In this document: positions 28,665 to 36,742 of the stretch, piece after piece | Position numbering within the stretch: position 1 is the stretch's first letter | Layout of the letters: each line of letters opens with the position of its first letter | Assembly (NCBI RefSeq): GCF_000621205.1 | Contig: NZ_KK211232.1 | Coordinates: 1-54,443, forward strand | Direction of reading: 5' to 3' | Source of the DNA: Halotalea alkalilenta DSM 17697 | GTDB taxonomy: Bacteria > Pseudomonadota > Gammaproteobacteria > Pseudomonadales > Halomonadaceae | DNA: 54,443 nt | Program-made: the position numbers and the translations under genes | Notes under the pieces: model-generated | What the model was told of the DNA's origin: nothing | What the model saw: the letters and a program-made list of their open reading frames with translations, nothing else | The model's database searches: none

Positions 28665-28708
28665 CGAGCAAAGGGGCTCGTTTCGCATTCGCGAAACGAG
28701 CCCCTTTT
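28665..28708 (+). promoter_or_regulatory. Attenuator in the nasA leader: terminator overlapping an ANTAR-type hexaloop hairpin
   Basis: AAAGGGGCTCGTTTCGC, loop ATTC, GCGAAACGAGCCCCTTT is a 17-bp stem ending in four T. Overlapping its 5' arm is CGAGC-AAAGGG-GCTCG, a five-base-pair hairpin with a hexaloop carrying A1 and G4. The two cannot form together. The same arrangement, with a nearly identical loop, is present in the divergent nir leader, which supports common control by NasT. Confidence 0.8.
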
Positions 28709-28768
28709 GCGTTCGATGCCCTTTCAACCCCGCAGGCGAATACCACTGCGCGACCAAGAGGCCACGCG

Positions 28769-31489
28769 ATGAGCGAGCACCAAGACCAAGCCGCTATGAT
28801 CACCACTGCCACCACCTGCCCCTACTGTGGTGTCGGCTGCGGCGTGCTGGTCCAGCATGACCGTCAGATGCCGATCGCGGTATCCGGCGACCGCGCTCAT
28901 CCGGCCAACTTCGGCCGCCTCTGCGTCAAGGGCAGCGCGCTGCACGAGACGCTCGGCGAGCACGGCCGCGTGCTTCATCCCCGCGTCGATGGCGTCGAGA
29001 CTCGCTGGGACGATGCGATCGATGCCGTCGTTACCCGCCTGCGCGCGACCATCGAACGACACGGCGCCGAGTCGGTGGCGGGCTACCTCTCCGGCCAGCT
29101 GCTCACCGAGGACTACTACGTCGCCAACAAGCTGTTCAAGGGGTTCATCGGCACCCCGCACCTGGATACCAACTCGCGGCTATGCATGGCCTCGGCGGTG
29201 GCCGGACACAAACGAGCCTTCGGCGCGGATGCGGTACCCTGCTGCTACGAGGACCTCGAGCAAGCGCGGCTGCTGGTGATAGTCGGCAGCAACCTGGCCT
29301 GGAACCACCCTGTGCTGTTCCAGCGGGTGAGCGAGGCGAAGCGTCGCGATCCAGCGCTCAAGGTAGTGGTGATCGACCCCCGAATGACCGAGACCTGCGA
29401 GATCGCCGATCTGTTCCTCGGCCTGCGCGCCGGAGGCGACATTCGCCTGTTCAACGGTCTGCTCGCCTATCTCTCCAGCGAGGGCGGGCTGAACCGTGAC
29501 TTCATCCGCACGCATACCGAAGGCTTCGAGGAGGCGCTGGCAGAAGCTCAGCGTGCCCCCGACACGGTGGCCGAGATCGCCAAGGCCTGCGGCCTGGATC
29601 CTACATCGGTCGAGACTTTCTACCGCTGGTTCGCCAGCGAGTCCCGCGTAGTGACCCTGTTCTCCCAAGGGACCAACCAGTCCGACCGCGGCACCGACCG
29701 GGTCAACGCGATCATCAACTGCCACCTCGCCGGTGGACGGATCGGCTACCCCGGCGCCGGCCCCTTTTCGATCACCGGCCAGCCCAATGCGATGGGCGGA
29801 CGAGAAGTGGGCGGGCTGGCCAACCAGCTCGCCGCGCACATGGATTACCACACACCCGGCGCACTCGAGCGGGTGACACGCTTCTGGGCGACGCCGGCGC
29901 TCACGCCCCGGCTACCGTCGGCCCCTGGGCACAAGGCGGTGGCGCTGATCGAGGCGCTCGAGCGCGGTGAGATCCAGGCGCTGTGGGTGATGGCGACCAA
30001 TCCGGCGGTGAGCCTGCCGGATAGCCAAAGGGTGCGCCGTGCGCTGGAACGCTGTCCGCTGGTGATCGTCAGCGAAGCGATGGAATCGGCGGATACGCTG
30101 GCCTACGCCGACATCGTGCTGCCGGCGAGCAGCTGGGCGGAGAAGGATGGCACGGTGACCAACTCGGAGCGGCGCATATCCCGCCAGCGCGGCATGCTGC
30201 CACCTCCAGGCGAGGCCCGTCATGACTGGCAGGCGCTGTGTGAGGTCGCAGCAGGGCTGGGCTATGGAGATGCGTTCGACTACCAGGCGCCGTGGCAGAT
30301 CTTCGACGAACATGCCCGGCTCTCGGGCTTCGAGAACGACGATGCCCACGGTCGCAGGCTCTTCGACATCTCAGCGCTCGCCGGGCTCGACGCCGCCGGC
30401 TACGACGCGCTGGTCCCGATCCAATGGCCGGTCAACGTCACGGCACCGCACGGCACCGCGCGCCTGTTCGAGGATGGTCGCTTCGCCACGCCCAACCACC
30501 GCGCCCGGCTGGTGCCGATCGTCGACGAGGCTGAGGCAGCGGCGAATCGAGACTTCGTCCTCAATACCGGCCGGATCCGCGACCAGTGGCACACCATGAC
30601 GCGCACCGCCCGCTCGACGCGATTGAATCGCCACCGCGCTGAGCCTTTCGTCGAGCTGCACCCGGACGACGCCGCGGCTTTGCAGATCCGCCAGGACGCA
30701 CTGGTGCGGCTCGACAACCCACGCGGCAGCTTCATCGGACGGGCTCGGCTCACACCAGGGCAACGGCGCGGAGAGCTTTTCGTGCCGATCCACTGGAACC
30801 ATCACTTCACTACCGCAGCCCTTGCCAGCGCGCTGACCGAGCGCCGCTGCGACCCCATTTCAGGCCAGCCGGCGAGCAAGTCGGCGCGAGTGCGGATCAC
30901 GGCGCTGCCGACCCGGTGGGAAGCGAGCGTGCTGCTCGAGCGTATGCCAGAGCGCAACCGGCTTGCGGAGCTTGGGATCGACTACTGGGCCCAGACGCCA
31001 CTACGCCGATGCGTGCGGCTCCAACTAGGTGCAAGCGTCGCGCCTGCCCGGAAGACGCTGTTCGAAGCCCTGTTCGGCGGCGAACCAACGCTTTGGAGCG
31101 AACCGAGCGACGGCGTCCATTTTCGCGCCGCTTGGCTCGAGGCCGGGCGGCTGCGTGGGTGGCTGCGGGTCGCTCCGGTGCCCTTCGAGTTCGACGATGA
31201 CTGGCTCGATCTGCGCTTCGCCGACGCCAGCCTCGATCTTGACGCTCGACGCCGGCTGCTCGCCGGGCGCGGCCTCGATGAGCGTCCCCAGGGCAGGATC
31301 ATCTGCAGCTGCCATCAGGTCGGCCAGCGGCCGATCCAACAGGCGCTAAAGGAAGGCTGTCTGGACGTCGAAGCCCTGGGCCAGCGCCTGCGCTGCGGTA
31401 CCCAGTGCGGCTCCTGCATCCCGGAACTGAAGCGGATGATTGGGCAGGCCAACCATGCCCGTGAGGCGAATGTTTCGGATGCCGGTTGA
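28769..31489 (+). CDS. nasA: Assimilatory nitrate reductase catalytic subunit with C-terminal [2Fe-2S] domain
   Basis: NasA reduces nitrate to nitrite in the cytoplasm using bis-MGD molybdenum and iron-sulfur centres. From the ATG at 28769 (AAGAGG site) it has 906 residues; a frame extending further upstream runs through the attenuator and is not used. The N-terminal [4Fe-4S] motif is CPYCGVGC, completed by LCVKGS near residue 52. Molybdopterin domains follow (GTNQSDRGTDRVNAIINCHL, TNPAVSLPDS, LNTGRIRDQWHTMTRT). The C terminus carries a BFD-like domain, IICSCHQVGQ then CGTQCGSC, as in Klebsiella NasA. Its transcript is probably governed by the sigma-54 promoter and attenuator upstream. Confidence 0.95.
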   Translation: MSEHQDQAAMITTATTCPYCGVGCGVLVQHDRQMPIAVSGDRAHPANFGRLCVKGSALHETLGEHGRVLHPRVDGVETRWDDAIDAVVTRLRATIERHGAESVAGYLSGQLLTEDYYVANKLFKGFIGTPHLDTNSRLCMASAVAGHKRAFGADAVPCCYEDLEQARLLVIVGSNLAWNHPVLFQRVSEAKRRDPALKVVVIDPRMTETCEIADLFLGLRAGGDIRLFNGLLAYLSSEGGLNRDFIRTHTEGFEEALAEAQRAPDTVAEIAKACGLDPTSVETFYRWFASESRVVTLFSQGTNQSDRGTDRVNAIINCHLAGGRIGYPGAGPFSITGQPNAMGGREVGGLANQLAAHMDYHTPGALERVTRFWATPALTPRLPSAPGHKAVALIEALERGEIQALWVMATNPAVSLPDSQRVRRALERCPLVIVSEAMESADTLAYADIVLPASSWAEKDGTVTNSERRISRQRGMLPPPGEARHDWQALCEVAAGLGYGDAFDYQAPWQIFDEHARLSGFENDDAHGRRLFDISALAGLDAAGYDALVPIQWPVNVTAPHGTARLFEDGRFATPNHRARLVPIVDEAEAAANRDFVLNTGRIRDQWHTMTRTARSTRLNRHRAEPFVELHPDDAAALQIRQDALVRLDNPRGSFIGRARLTPGQRRGELFVPIHWNHHFTTAALASALTERRCDPISGQPASKSARVRITALPTRWEASVLLERMPERNRLAELGIDYWAQTPLRRCVRLQLGASVAPARKTLFEALFGGEPTLWSEPSDGVHFRAAWLEAGRLRGWLRVAPVPFEFDDDWLDLRFADASLDLDARRRLLAGRGLDERPQGRIICSCHQVGQRPIQQALKEGCLDVEALGQRLRCGTQCGSCIPELKRMIGQANHAREANVSDAG

Positions 31490-31505
31490 CCACCCTCGCC
31501 CGCTT

Positions 31506-32153
31506 CTAGATCCGTCGCGCCACGCTGGCGACGGCCTTGGATAGCGCAGCGAAACCGAGCCTCAGCGGCGCGGCGGCGCGCTTGCCGCCGGCCTCGAGCG
31601 CGATATGGGCCTGCTGCGCTTCACGCTCGGCGATGCGCTCGAGGATCGCCCGCGAGCGCTGATCGGCAGCGGGCAGTGCGCTCAGGTGACGATCGGTCCG
31701 GTCACCGATACGCTCGGCCTGGGCATTGACCAGGCCGAGGCCCCAGCGGTCGTCCAACCGGGCGCTGATCGCGCCGCCGCCGAGCGAGGCGAAATAGATC
31801 AGCGGCGCGAGCAGGCTCGGCTTCGCCTCCAACTCGCGCAGCCTCGCGCGACACCAGAGCAGCCGGTCGAACCCCTCTTCGGCGTAGCGCAGCATGCGCC
31901 GACGCCCTTCCTCGCTGGGCGCGCCGAGCGCCCGACCGCGATAGAGCGCAACGCTCGCCAGCTGGTCGATGTGGTCGATGCGCAGCAGCTGAGCAGCGGC
32001 GTGCCGCTCCTCCTCGGTGAGGCCGGCATCGTTGACGCCCACCGCGGGCGATGCCTGGGCAGGCACGACCGTCGATGGCGCCAGCGTACGCAGCGCAGCG
32101 TCGAACTGCTCGATCAACCGGTCGGTGAAACTGTACTGGCGAGACGGCGGCAT
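31506..32153 (-). CDS. coq7: Ubiquinone biosynthesis hydroxylase Coq7 (2-polyprenyl-3-methyl-6-methoxy-1,4-benzoquinone monooxygenase)
   Basis: Coq7 is a membrane-associated di-iron enzyme that hydroxylates demethoxyubiquinone at C6. The 215-residue length fits the family. Family features are a first helix with HIDQLASVALYRGRAL, the RYAEEGFDRLLWCRARLREL segment supplying the paired acidic ligand region, PLIYFASLGGGAISARL, and a C-terminal ERIAEREAQQAHIALEAGG helix. Some iron-ligand positions differ from the usual ExxH spelling and should be checked in an alignment. It lies between nasA and narK and has no obvious link to nitrate metabolism. Confidence 0.82.
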   Translation of the reverse strand: MPPSRQYSFTDRLIEQFDAALRTLAPSTVVPAQASPAVGVNDAGLTEEERHAAAQLLRIDHIDQLASVALYRGRALGAPSEEGRRRMLRYAEEGFDRLLWCRARLRELEAKPSLLAPLIYFASLGGGAISARLDDRWGLGLVNAQAERIGDRTDRHLSALPAADQRSRAILERIAEREAQQAHIALEAGGKRAAAPLRLGFAALSKAVASVARRI

Positions 32154-32229
32154 GAGGGCACTCCCTTGGCGACTGCGAAAACACGCGACACCCTCCCATC
32201 ATAGCCGCTCGCGCCGATACCGGCCCACT

Positions 32230-32253
32230 ACGGCGCGCCCAAGGTCGCGCCGT
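32230..32253 (-). terminator. Hairpin after narK (no U-tract)
   Basis: ACGGCGCG and CGCGCCGT pair around an eight-base loop in the narK-coq7 gap. No T-run follows on the minus strand, so termination is uncertain. Confidence 0.4.
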
Positions 32254-32288
32254 ACGCTATCCATCCCATCGCGCGACCGATCTTGCGT

Positions 32289-33647
32289 CTATACGTGGAC
32301 GCCGAGACGTGCGAAGCGATTGCCGCGGCGCAGGTAGCAACCCCAGACGATGGCGATGCACAGCAGATAGAAACCGATGAATGCATAAAGCGCCATCACC
32401 AGCGATCCACTCAGACTGGAGGAGAGCGCGAAGCCGCGCGGAACCAGGAAACCGCCATAGGCGCCGACGGCTGCGATCACGCCGATCGCCGCTGCCGCAT
32501 GGCGCTTGACCACATTCATCGCCGCATAGTCCCGGGTATCCACGCCGGCGCGGAAGATCGCCGGGATCATCCGGTAGGTCGCGCCGTTACCGACCCCGGT
32601 GAATACGAACAGCAGCATGAAAGTGGCGAAGAACAGCAGGAAGCTGCCGATCTCGAGCGCATGGATCACTCCCAAGGCGCCGATGATCATCATCGCGAAG
32701 GAGACCACCGTCATCCGCGCGCCGCCGAAGCGATCGGCGAGCGATCCACCGAGGGGACGGGCGAGTGAGCCGACCAGCGCGCCCATGAAGGCGAGTCCCA
32801 GGCTTACCTCGGGAAAGGCGATGGAGATCAGCGTCGGAAAGGCGCCGGAGAAACCGATGAAAGAGCCGAAGGTGCCGATGTAGAGCACCGACATGATCCA
32901 GGTGTGGCGATGGCGAAAGGCGCCGGCATAGCCTGAGAAGTCGGTCTTGGCGGTGCTGAGGTTGCTCATGTAGCGCCAGGCGAGCAGCGCCGAGAGCAGC
33001 GCCAGCGGGATCCACAGCAGCCCCGCCCGCTCGAGCGCGATACCGCTGCCCGACACCACCACCAGCGGAATCACCAGCAGTGCGACCGCGACGCCGAGGT
33101 TGCCGCCGGCGGCATTGAGCCCAAGCGCCCGGCCCTTTTCCGCCTCGGGGTAGAAAAACGAGATGTTGGCCATGGAGCTTGCGAAGTTGCCGCCCCCTAC
33201 GCCCCCGAGCGCGGCGAGCAGCAGCATCACGGTGAAAGAGGTGCCGGGATTGAGCACCACGTAGACCAGCCCGAGGCAGGGCAGGATCAAAAGCAGCGAG
33301 GAGATCACCGTCCAGTTGCGCCCGCCGAAGCGGGGCACCGCGAAGGTATAGGGGAATCGCAGCGTGGCACCGACCAGGTTGGGCACCGCGATCAGCCAGA
33401 AGATCTGATCGGGGGTCAATGAATAGCCGACTCGATTGAGCATCGGCGCGGTCACCGCCCAGAGCTGCCAGACGGCGAAGCCGAGAAACTCGGCGAAGAT
33501 GGAAAGCCACAGGTTGCGCTTGGCGATGCGCTGCCCATGGGTCTGCCAGAAATGCTGGTCCTCGGGATCGAAATGCTCGATCCAGCTGCCGCTGGCGACT
33601 AGGGGCGTACGGGCGTCACGAGACAACGGGGTAGTGTTCGATTCCAC
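32289..33647 (-). CDS. narK: Nitrate/nitrite transporter of the NarK/NasA family (MFS)
   Basis: This major-facilitator protein has 12 predicted membrane segments and brings nitrate into the cell. From the GTG at 33647 (GGAGA eight bases upstream) it has 452 residues; the longer frame starting at 33701 lacks a ribosome site. Signature stretches include ALGGVGGGNFASSMANISFF near residue 150 and the second nitrate signature VFTGVGNGATYRMIPAIF near 350. It stands apart from the nas operons but has its own sigma-54 promoter and NtrC-like site. The name nasA is also used for such permeases. Confidence 0.93.
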   Translation of the reverse strand: MESNTTPLSRDARTPLVASGSWIEHFDPEDQHFWQTHGQRIAKRNLWLSIFAEFLGFAVWQLWAVTAPMLNRVGYSLTPDQIFWLIAVPNLVGATLRFPYTFAVPRFGGRNWTVISSLLLILPCLGLVYVVLNPGTSFTVMLLLAALGGVGGGNFASSMANISFFYPEAEKGRALGLNAAGGNLGVAVALLVIPLVVVSGSGIALERAGLLWIPLALLSALLAWRYMSNLSTAKTDFSGYAGAFRHRHTWIMSVLYIGTFGSFIGFSGAFPTLISIAFPEVSLGLAFMGALVGSLARPLGGSLADRFGGARMTVVSFAMMIIGALGVIHALEIGSFLLFFATFMLLFVFTGVGNGATYRMIPAIFRAGVDTRDYAAMNVVKRHAAAAIGVIAAVGAYGGFLVPRGFALSSSLSGSLVMALYAFIGFYLLCIAIVWGCYLRRGNRFARLGVHV

Positions 33648-33780
33648 GATCGATTCTCCGCAGGTCGGAAGGAGATGACGAAACGTTATGAATCGACGCA
33701 CTCGTATCCGGCCGGCGGATCTGGTCCACGTCGAGATGCCCGGCCCGGGAGGAGCGGCGGCATCTACGCGCCTTTAGCGA

Positions 33781-33796
33781 AGCAAGCGGCGTACCA
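33781..33796 (-). promoter_or_regulatory. Sigma-54 promoter of narK
   Basis: On the minus strand TGGTACGCCGCTTGCT has GG and GC ten bases apart and a TTGCT -12 element, a good match to the consensus. The transcript would start near 33770, giving a leader of about 120 bases that holds a seven-base-pair hairpin (AGATGCC/GGCATCT) but no terminator. Confidence 0.7.
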
Positions 33797-33872
33797 ATCA
33801 GCGCCATTCGGCGAGAAAGGCTCGGATATCCCCCAGCGGACTTGGTTCGAGGGCCAGCCAGGGTGGCGATAG

Positions 33873-33889
33873 CGCACCACCGGCGTGCA
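33873..33889. promoter_or_regulatory. NtrC-like site between narK and nasT
   Basis: CGCACCACCGGCGTGCA fits TGCACC-N5-GGTGCA with two mismatches. It lies about 77 bp upstream of the narK -24 element. It could also influence nasT, but no promoter for nasT was identified. Confidence 0.5.
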
Positions 33890-33949
33890 TCTTGGAACCA
33901 CCGCGCATCATCCAGACACCTGCACGCGAACGCTTGTCGCCGCGTCGCA

Positions 33950-33994
33950 CTTACGGGAACATGGCTTACCGGAACACGGCTCACCCGGACACGC
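33950..33994 (+). repeat. Three imperfect 15-bp tandem repeats upstream of nasT
   Basis: The units are CTTACGGGAACATGG, CTTACCGGAACACGG and CTCACCCGGACACGC, in direct succession and ending 72 bp before the nasT start. They are probably in the nasT leader. No function can be assigned, and no inverted symmetry is seen within a unit. Confidence 0.6.
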
Positions 33995-34066
33995 CGTAGC
34001 CGGGCGACGCGCAAGCCCCGCCGTTGCCACGCCGATCCCCTGACCGTCCTTTACCGAGGAATCTCG

Positions 34067-34696
34067 ATGAGCGTGCGAGTGCTGATCGTCGATGCGCGTT
34101 CCGAGCGCTCGCACACGCTTGAACGCGCGCTCGTCGAAGCCGGCTTCGAAGTGCTGATGGTCACCGACGAGTCCTGCGACCTGCATGGCCTGGTCGAACG
34201 CCTCGAGCCCGATGCGGTGCTGATCGATACCCGCCTGCCGAGCCGCGACGTTCTCGAGCACCTCGGCCATATCAACCGCCGATACCCACGACCGATGATA
34301 GTGTTCTCCCGGGAAGCGGATTCGGCGCTGACCCGGCAGGCCGCGCGCGCAGGCGTCAGCGCCTATGTGGTCGAGGGGCTGGTGCCTTCGCTGGTGCGTT
34401 CGCTCATCGATGTGGCGATCGAAAGCTTCGAGACTCACCGCCAGCTCAAGCATGAGCTCACTCGCGCGCGCGAGACGCTGAACCAGCGGCGAACCATCGA
34501 CCGCGCCAAGACCGCGCTCATGGAGCGTTACGGGGTCAGCGAGGCAGTCGCCTATGGGCAACTGCGCAAACTCGCCATGGACCGCAGAACCACGGTATTC
34601 GAACTCGCCGGGGAGCTGCTCGAACAGCTCGTCGACACCCGGCCGCGCAAGCCTGGGGCAAAATCGCCCGATGGCGACGAAGGAGACGATCGATGA
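34067..34696 (+). CDS. nasT: Nitrate-responsive antiterminator NasT (response-regulator/ANTAR)
   Basis: NasT binds tandem hairpins in nitrate-gene leaders and prevents termination; without nitrate or nitrite it is held by NasS. The protein has 209 residues from the ATG after ACCGAGGA. The first part is a receiver-like domain (VRVLIVDARSERSHTL; its phospho-acceptor region reads DAVLIDTRLPS). A coiled linker follows, then a C-terminal ANTAR domain near residues 130-190 (RRTIDRAKTALMERYGVSEA, YGQLRKLAMDRRTTV). It overlaps nasS by four bases. A longer upstream frame is not conserved. Confidence 0.93.
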   Translation: MSVRVLIVDARSERSHTLERALVEAGFEVLMVTDESCDLHGLVERLEPDAVLIDTRLPSRDVLEHLGHINRRYPRPMIVFSREADSALTRQAARAGVSAYVVEGLVPSLVRSLIDVAIESFETHRQLKHELTRARETLNQRRTIDRAKTALMERYGVSEAVAYGQLRKLAMDRRTTVFELAGELLEQLVDTRPRKPGAKSPDGDEGDDR

Positions 34697-35934
34697 GCGC
34701 GCTTGAAACCCACCACCTGCGCCTGGCGATGCTGCCGCTGTCGGACAGTGCACCGCTGGTGGTCGCCGCCGACCAGGGCTTCTTCGCCGAGGAGGGACTC
34801 GATGTCGAACTGCGCGTGGAGAGTTCGTGGGCCGCGGTGCGCGATGCGATCCAGCTCGAGCAGGTCGAGGCAGCCCACCTGCTGCCGCTGATGCCGCTCG
34901 CAGCGACCCTCGGGCTCGATGGCCGCCCCACGCCGATGCTCTCAGCGTTGACGCTCAACCTCAACGGCAATGCGATCAGTCTCTCGCGCCCGCTGTTCGA
35001 GCAAATGTGCACGCTGCTTCCCGAGGCCACCGCGCACCCGCAGCGGCGTGCCGAGGCCCTCGCTCGGGTGATAGCGGCAAGGCGCGAGGCAGGTCTCGAG
35101 CCTCTCAGGCTGGCCTGCGTCCACCCGTTCTCCTCCCACCACTACCTGCTGCGTGCCTGGCTCGACGCCGCGGGGATCGATCCGGACCGCGACGTGGAAC
35201 TGCGGGTGGTGCCACCCCCGCTGATGGCCGACCAAGTGGAGGCGGGGTGGGTCGATGGCTACTGCGCCGGTGCGCCCTGGAATGACCTCGGGGTCGAGCG
35301 CGGCGTCGCAGTCATCGTCTGCGAGGGCTACGCGATATGGCACAACGCCGGGGAGAAAGTACTGGGGGTTCGCGAGCAGTGGGCCGAACGTCATCCGAAC
35401 ACCCACCATGCCCTGCTGAGAGCGCTGATCAGGGCCGGCCACTGGCTCGACGCCGATGCCGAGCATCGACTCGCCGCATGCCGGATGCTGATCGACGGCG
35501 GCTATCTCGCGCTGCCCCACAGCGTGGTCGAAGCGGAACTCCATGCTCGCTTCGTTGCCGGTGAGGGGCGCGACGCCCAGCGTGACATCCACTTCGCCCG
35601 CTTCAATGCCCAGCACCCTTGGCGCACTCATACGCTTTGGTTCGCAGCGCAGCTGTATCGCTGGGGCCACTTCGACGACGAAATCCGGCTGCGCGAGGCG
35701 GTCGAGCGCTGTGTACGTCCGGACATCTATCGGGCCGCCGCGCATTCGCTGGGGATCGCGGCCGCTCGCACCGAGCTCTGCTCGCTAGGCGAGCATGCGC
35801 TGCCCCACCGCATCGATGCCGATGACGGCGGCAGCCTCCTGCTCGGCGCCGATTCGCTGCTCGAGGGCGGACGCTTCGATCCCTCCGCGCCTTTCCCTGC
35901 AAGCCGCGCGCAAAAGCCATCGAGGCAGCGGTGA
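34693..35934 (+). CDS. nasS: Nitrate/nitrite sensor NasS (NrtA/CmpA-like binding protein)
   Basis: NasS is a soluble NrtA-like protein that binds nitrate or nitrite and then releases NasT. The 413-residue protein lacks a signal peptide, as expected for a cytoplasmic sensor rather than a transport component. Recognisable parts are LRLAMLPLSDSAPLVVAADQ at the N terminus, ADQVEAGWVDGYCAGAPWN near residue 180, and HPFSSHHYLLRAWL. It is coupled to nasT by an ATGA overlap. Its stop codon is the first codon of the hairpin repeat that flanks element copy 3. Confidence 0.92.
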   Translation: MSALETHHLRLAMLPLSDSAPLVVAADQGFFAEEGLDVELRVESSWAAVRDAIQLEQVEAAHLLPLMPLAATLGLDGRPTPMLSALTLNLNGNAISLSRPLFEQMCTLLPEATAHPQRRAEALARVIAARREAGLEPLRLACVHPFSSHHYLLRAWLDAAGIDPDRDVELRVVPPPLMADQVEAGWVDGYCAGAPWNDLGVERGVAVIVCEGYAIWHNAGEKVLGVREQWAERHPNTHHALLRALIRAGHWLDADAEHRLAACRMLIDGGYLALPHSVVEAELHARFVAGEGRDAQRDIHFARFNAQHPWRTHTLWFAAQLYRWGHFDDEIRLREAVERCVRPDIYRAAAHSLGIAAARTELCSLGEHALPHRIDADDGGSLLLGADSLLEGGRFDPSAPFPASRAQKPSRQR

Positions 35935-35968
35935 ACGACGGCGGCCCGGGCTAGGTGCCCAGGCCGCC
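35932..35968. repeat. Left hairpin direct repeat flanking element copy 3
   Basis: This 37-bp stretch, beginning with the nasS stop TGA, is identical to 36302-36338. It contains a hairpin in which GGCGGCC pairs with GGCCGCC and GGG with CCC around CTAGGTG. Four more bases (ATCA here, GTGA there) match partly. The hairpin sequence differs from the one flanking copy 2. Confidence 0.9.
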
Positions 35969-35972
35969 ATCA

Positions 35973-36301
35973 CAGACTGCTGACAAAGTATTTGAAGATG
36001 CCACGCTGGCTTCCAGCCGCCTCCAAGAGCGCGCTGGCCGGCAATCGATTGCACCGGGGCTTGCGACATGGATGTCGCAAAAGGCGCGCCCGGACAGGGA
36101 CGTCCATGCGCGCCGACCCGAGGGCAAGCGATTGCCGGCCAGGGTTTCGCGATCTTGTGGCGGCGCGTCCCCATCAGGGGGAGCGCGAGGGGTCCGCCCC
36201 TCGCATCTAAACGAGCGATAGGTTCGTTGGGGCGAAAACGGTTCTCGACTCGCCAGGATCGAAAGTATCGCTGGGTCTAAAAGGGGTTTGTCATTAATCT
36301 G
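35973..36301 (-). mobile_element. 330-bp MITE-like intergenic element, copy 3 (complete, inverted)
   Basis: This copy is in the opposite orientation to copies 1 and 2, running from CAGACTGCTGACAAA to TTTGTCATTAATCTG. It contains the 9-bp palindrome TTGCGACAT-GG-ATGTCGCAA (36061-36080). It also has a 19-bp inverted pair (36034-36052 and 36124-36142) differing at one base, which would fold into a large stem. Open frames within it are not conserved with copy 2 because of small indels. It is flanked by a 37-bp identical hairpin repeat and lies between convergent nasS and the HIT gene. Confidence 0.8.
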
Positions 36302-36338
36302 TGAACGACGGCGGCCCGGGCTAGGTGCCCAGGCCGCC
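36302..36338. repeat. Right hairpin direct repeat flanking element copy 3
   Basis: This is the exact partner of 35932-35968. It lies 36 bp from the stop of the convergent HIT gene and would be that gene's terminator hairpin before the insertion. No T-run is present on either side. Confidence 0.9.
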
Positions 36339-36373
36339 GTGATCGATCGCGCAATGCTCGCGAAACCGGCGCC

Positions 36374-36715
36374 TCAGCCCGGCGGCCAGTTGAACCGGCG
36401 CCCGCCGAGCAGATGCATATGGATGTGGTAGACGCTCTGGCCCCCGTACTCGTTGCAGTTCATCACCACCCGATAGCCCTCTTCAGCGAAGCCGAGCTGC
36501 TTGGCGAGCCGGGCGGCGACGAGCGGCAGACGCCCGACCAAAGCGGCATCCTCCTCGGTGAGATCGTTGAGCGTGGCGATCGGCTTCTTGGGGATGATCA
36601 GCACATGGGTCGGTGCCTGAGGGTTGATGTCGTTGAAGGCCAGCACCTGATCGTCCTCGTAGACGATCTCGGCGGGGACCTCGCGGGCGATGATCTTGTC
36701 GAACAGCGTGCTCAT
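36374..36715 (-). CDS. HIT-family purine nucleoside phosphoramidase (HinT-like)
   Basis: HinT-type proteins hydrolyse AMP-lysine and other nucleoside phosphoramidates. The 113-residue protein is typical in length and carries the histidine triad [10 protein letters not shown] near residue 97. It also has the family's [19 protein letters not shown] and a C-terminal WPPG. It is 27 bp downstream of the PrkB-like gene and may share its transcript. Confidence 0.94.
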   Translation of the reverse strand: MSTLFDKIIAREVPAEIVYEDDQVLAFNDINPQAPTHVLIIPKKPIATLNDLTEEDAALVGRLPLVAARLAKQLGFAEEGYRVVMNCNEYGGQSVYHIHMHLLGGRRFNWPPG

Positions 36716-36742
36716 GAAATCCTCGTGGTTATCGGCGGGGAA

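Noticed and set aside
35955-36280. Short open frames within element copy 3 as a possible encoded protein
   Set aside because: Frames are not kept between copies 2 and 3 because of small indels, and no start has a ribosome site.
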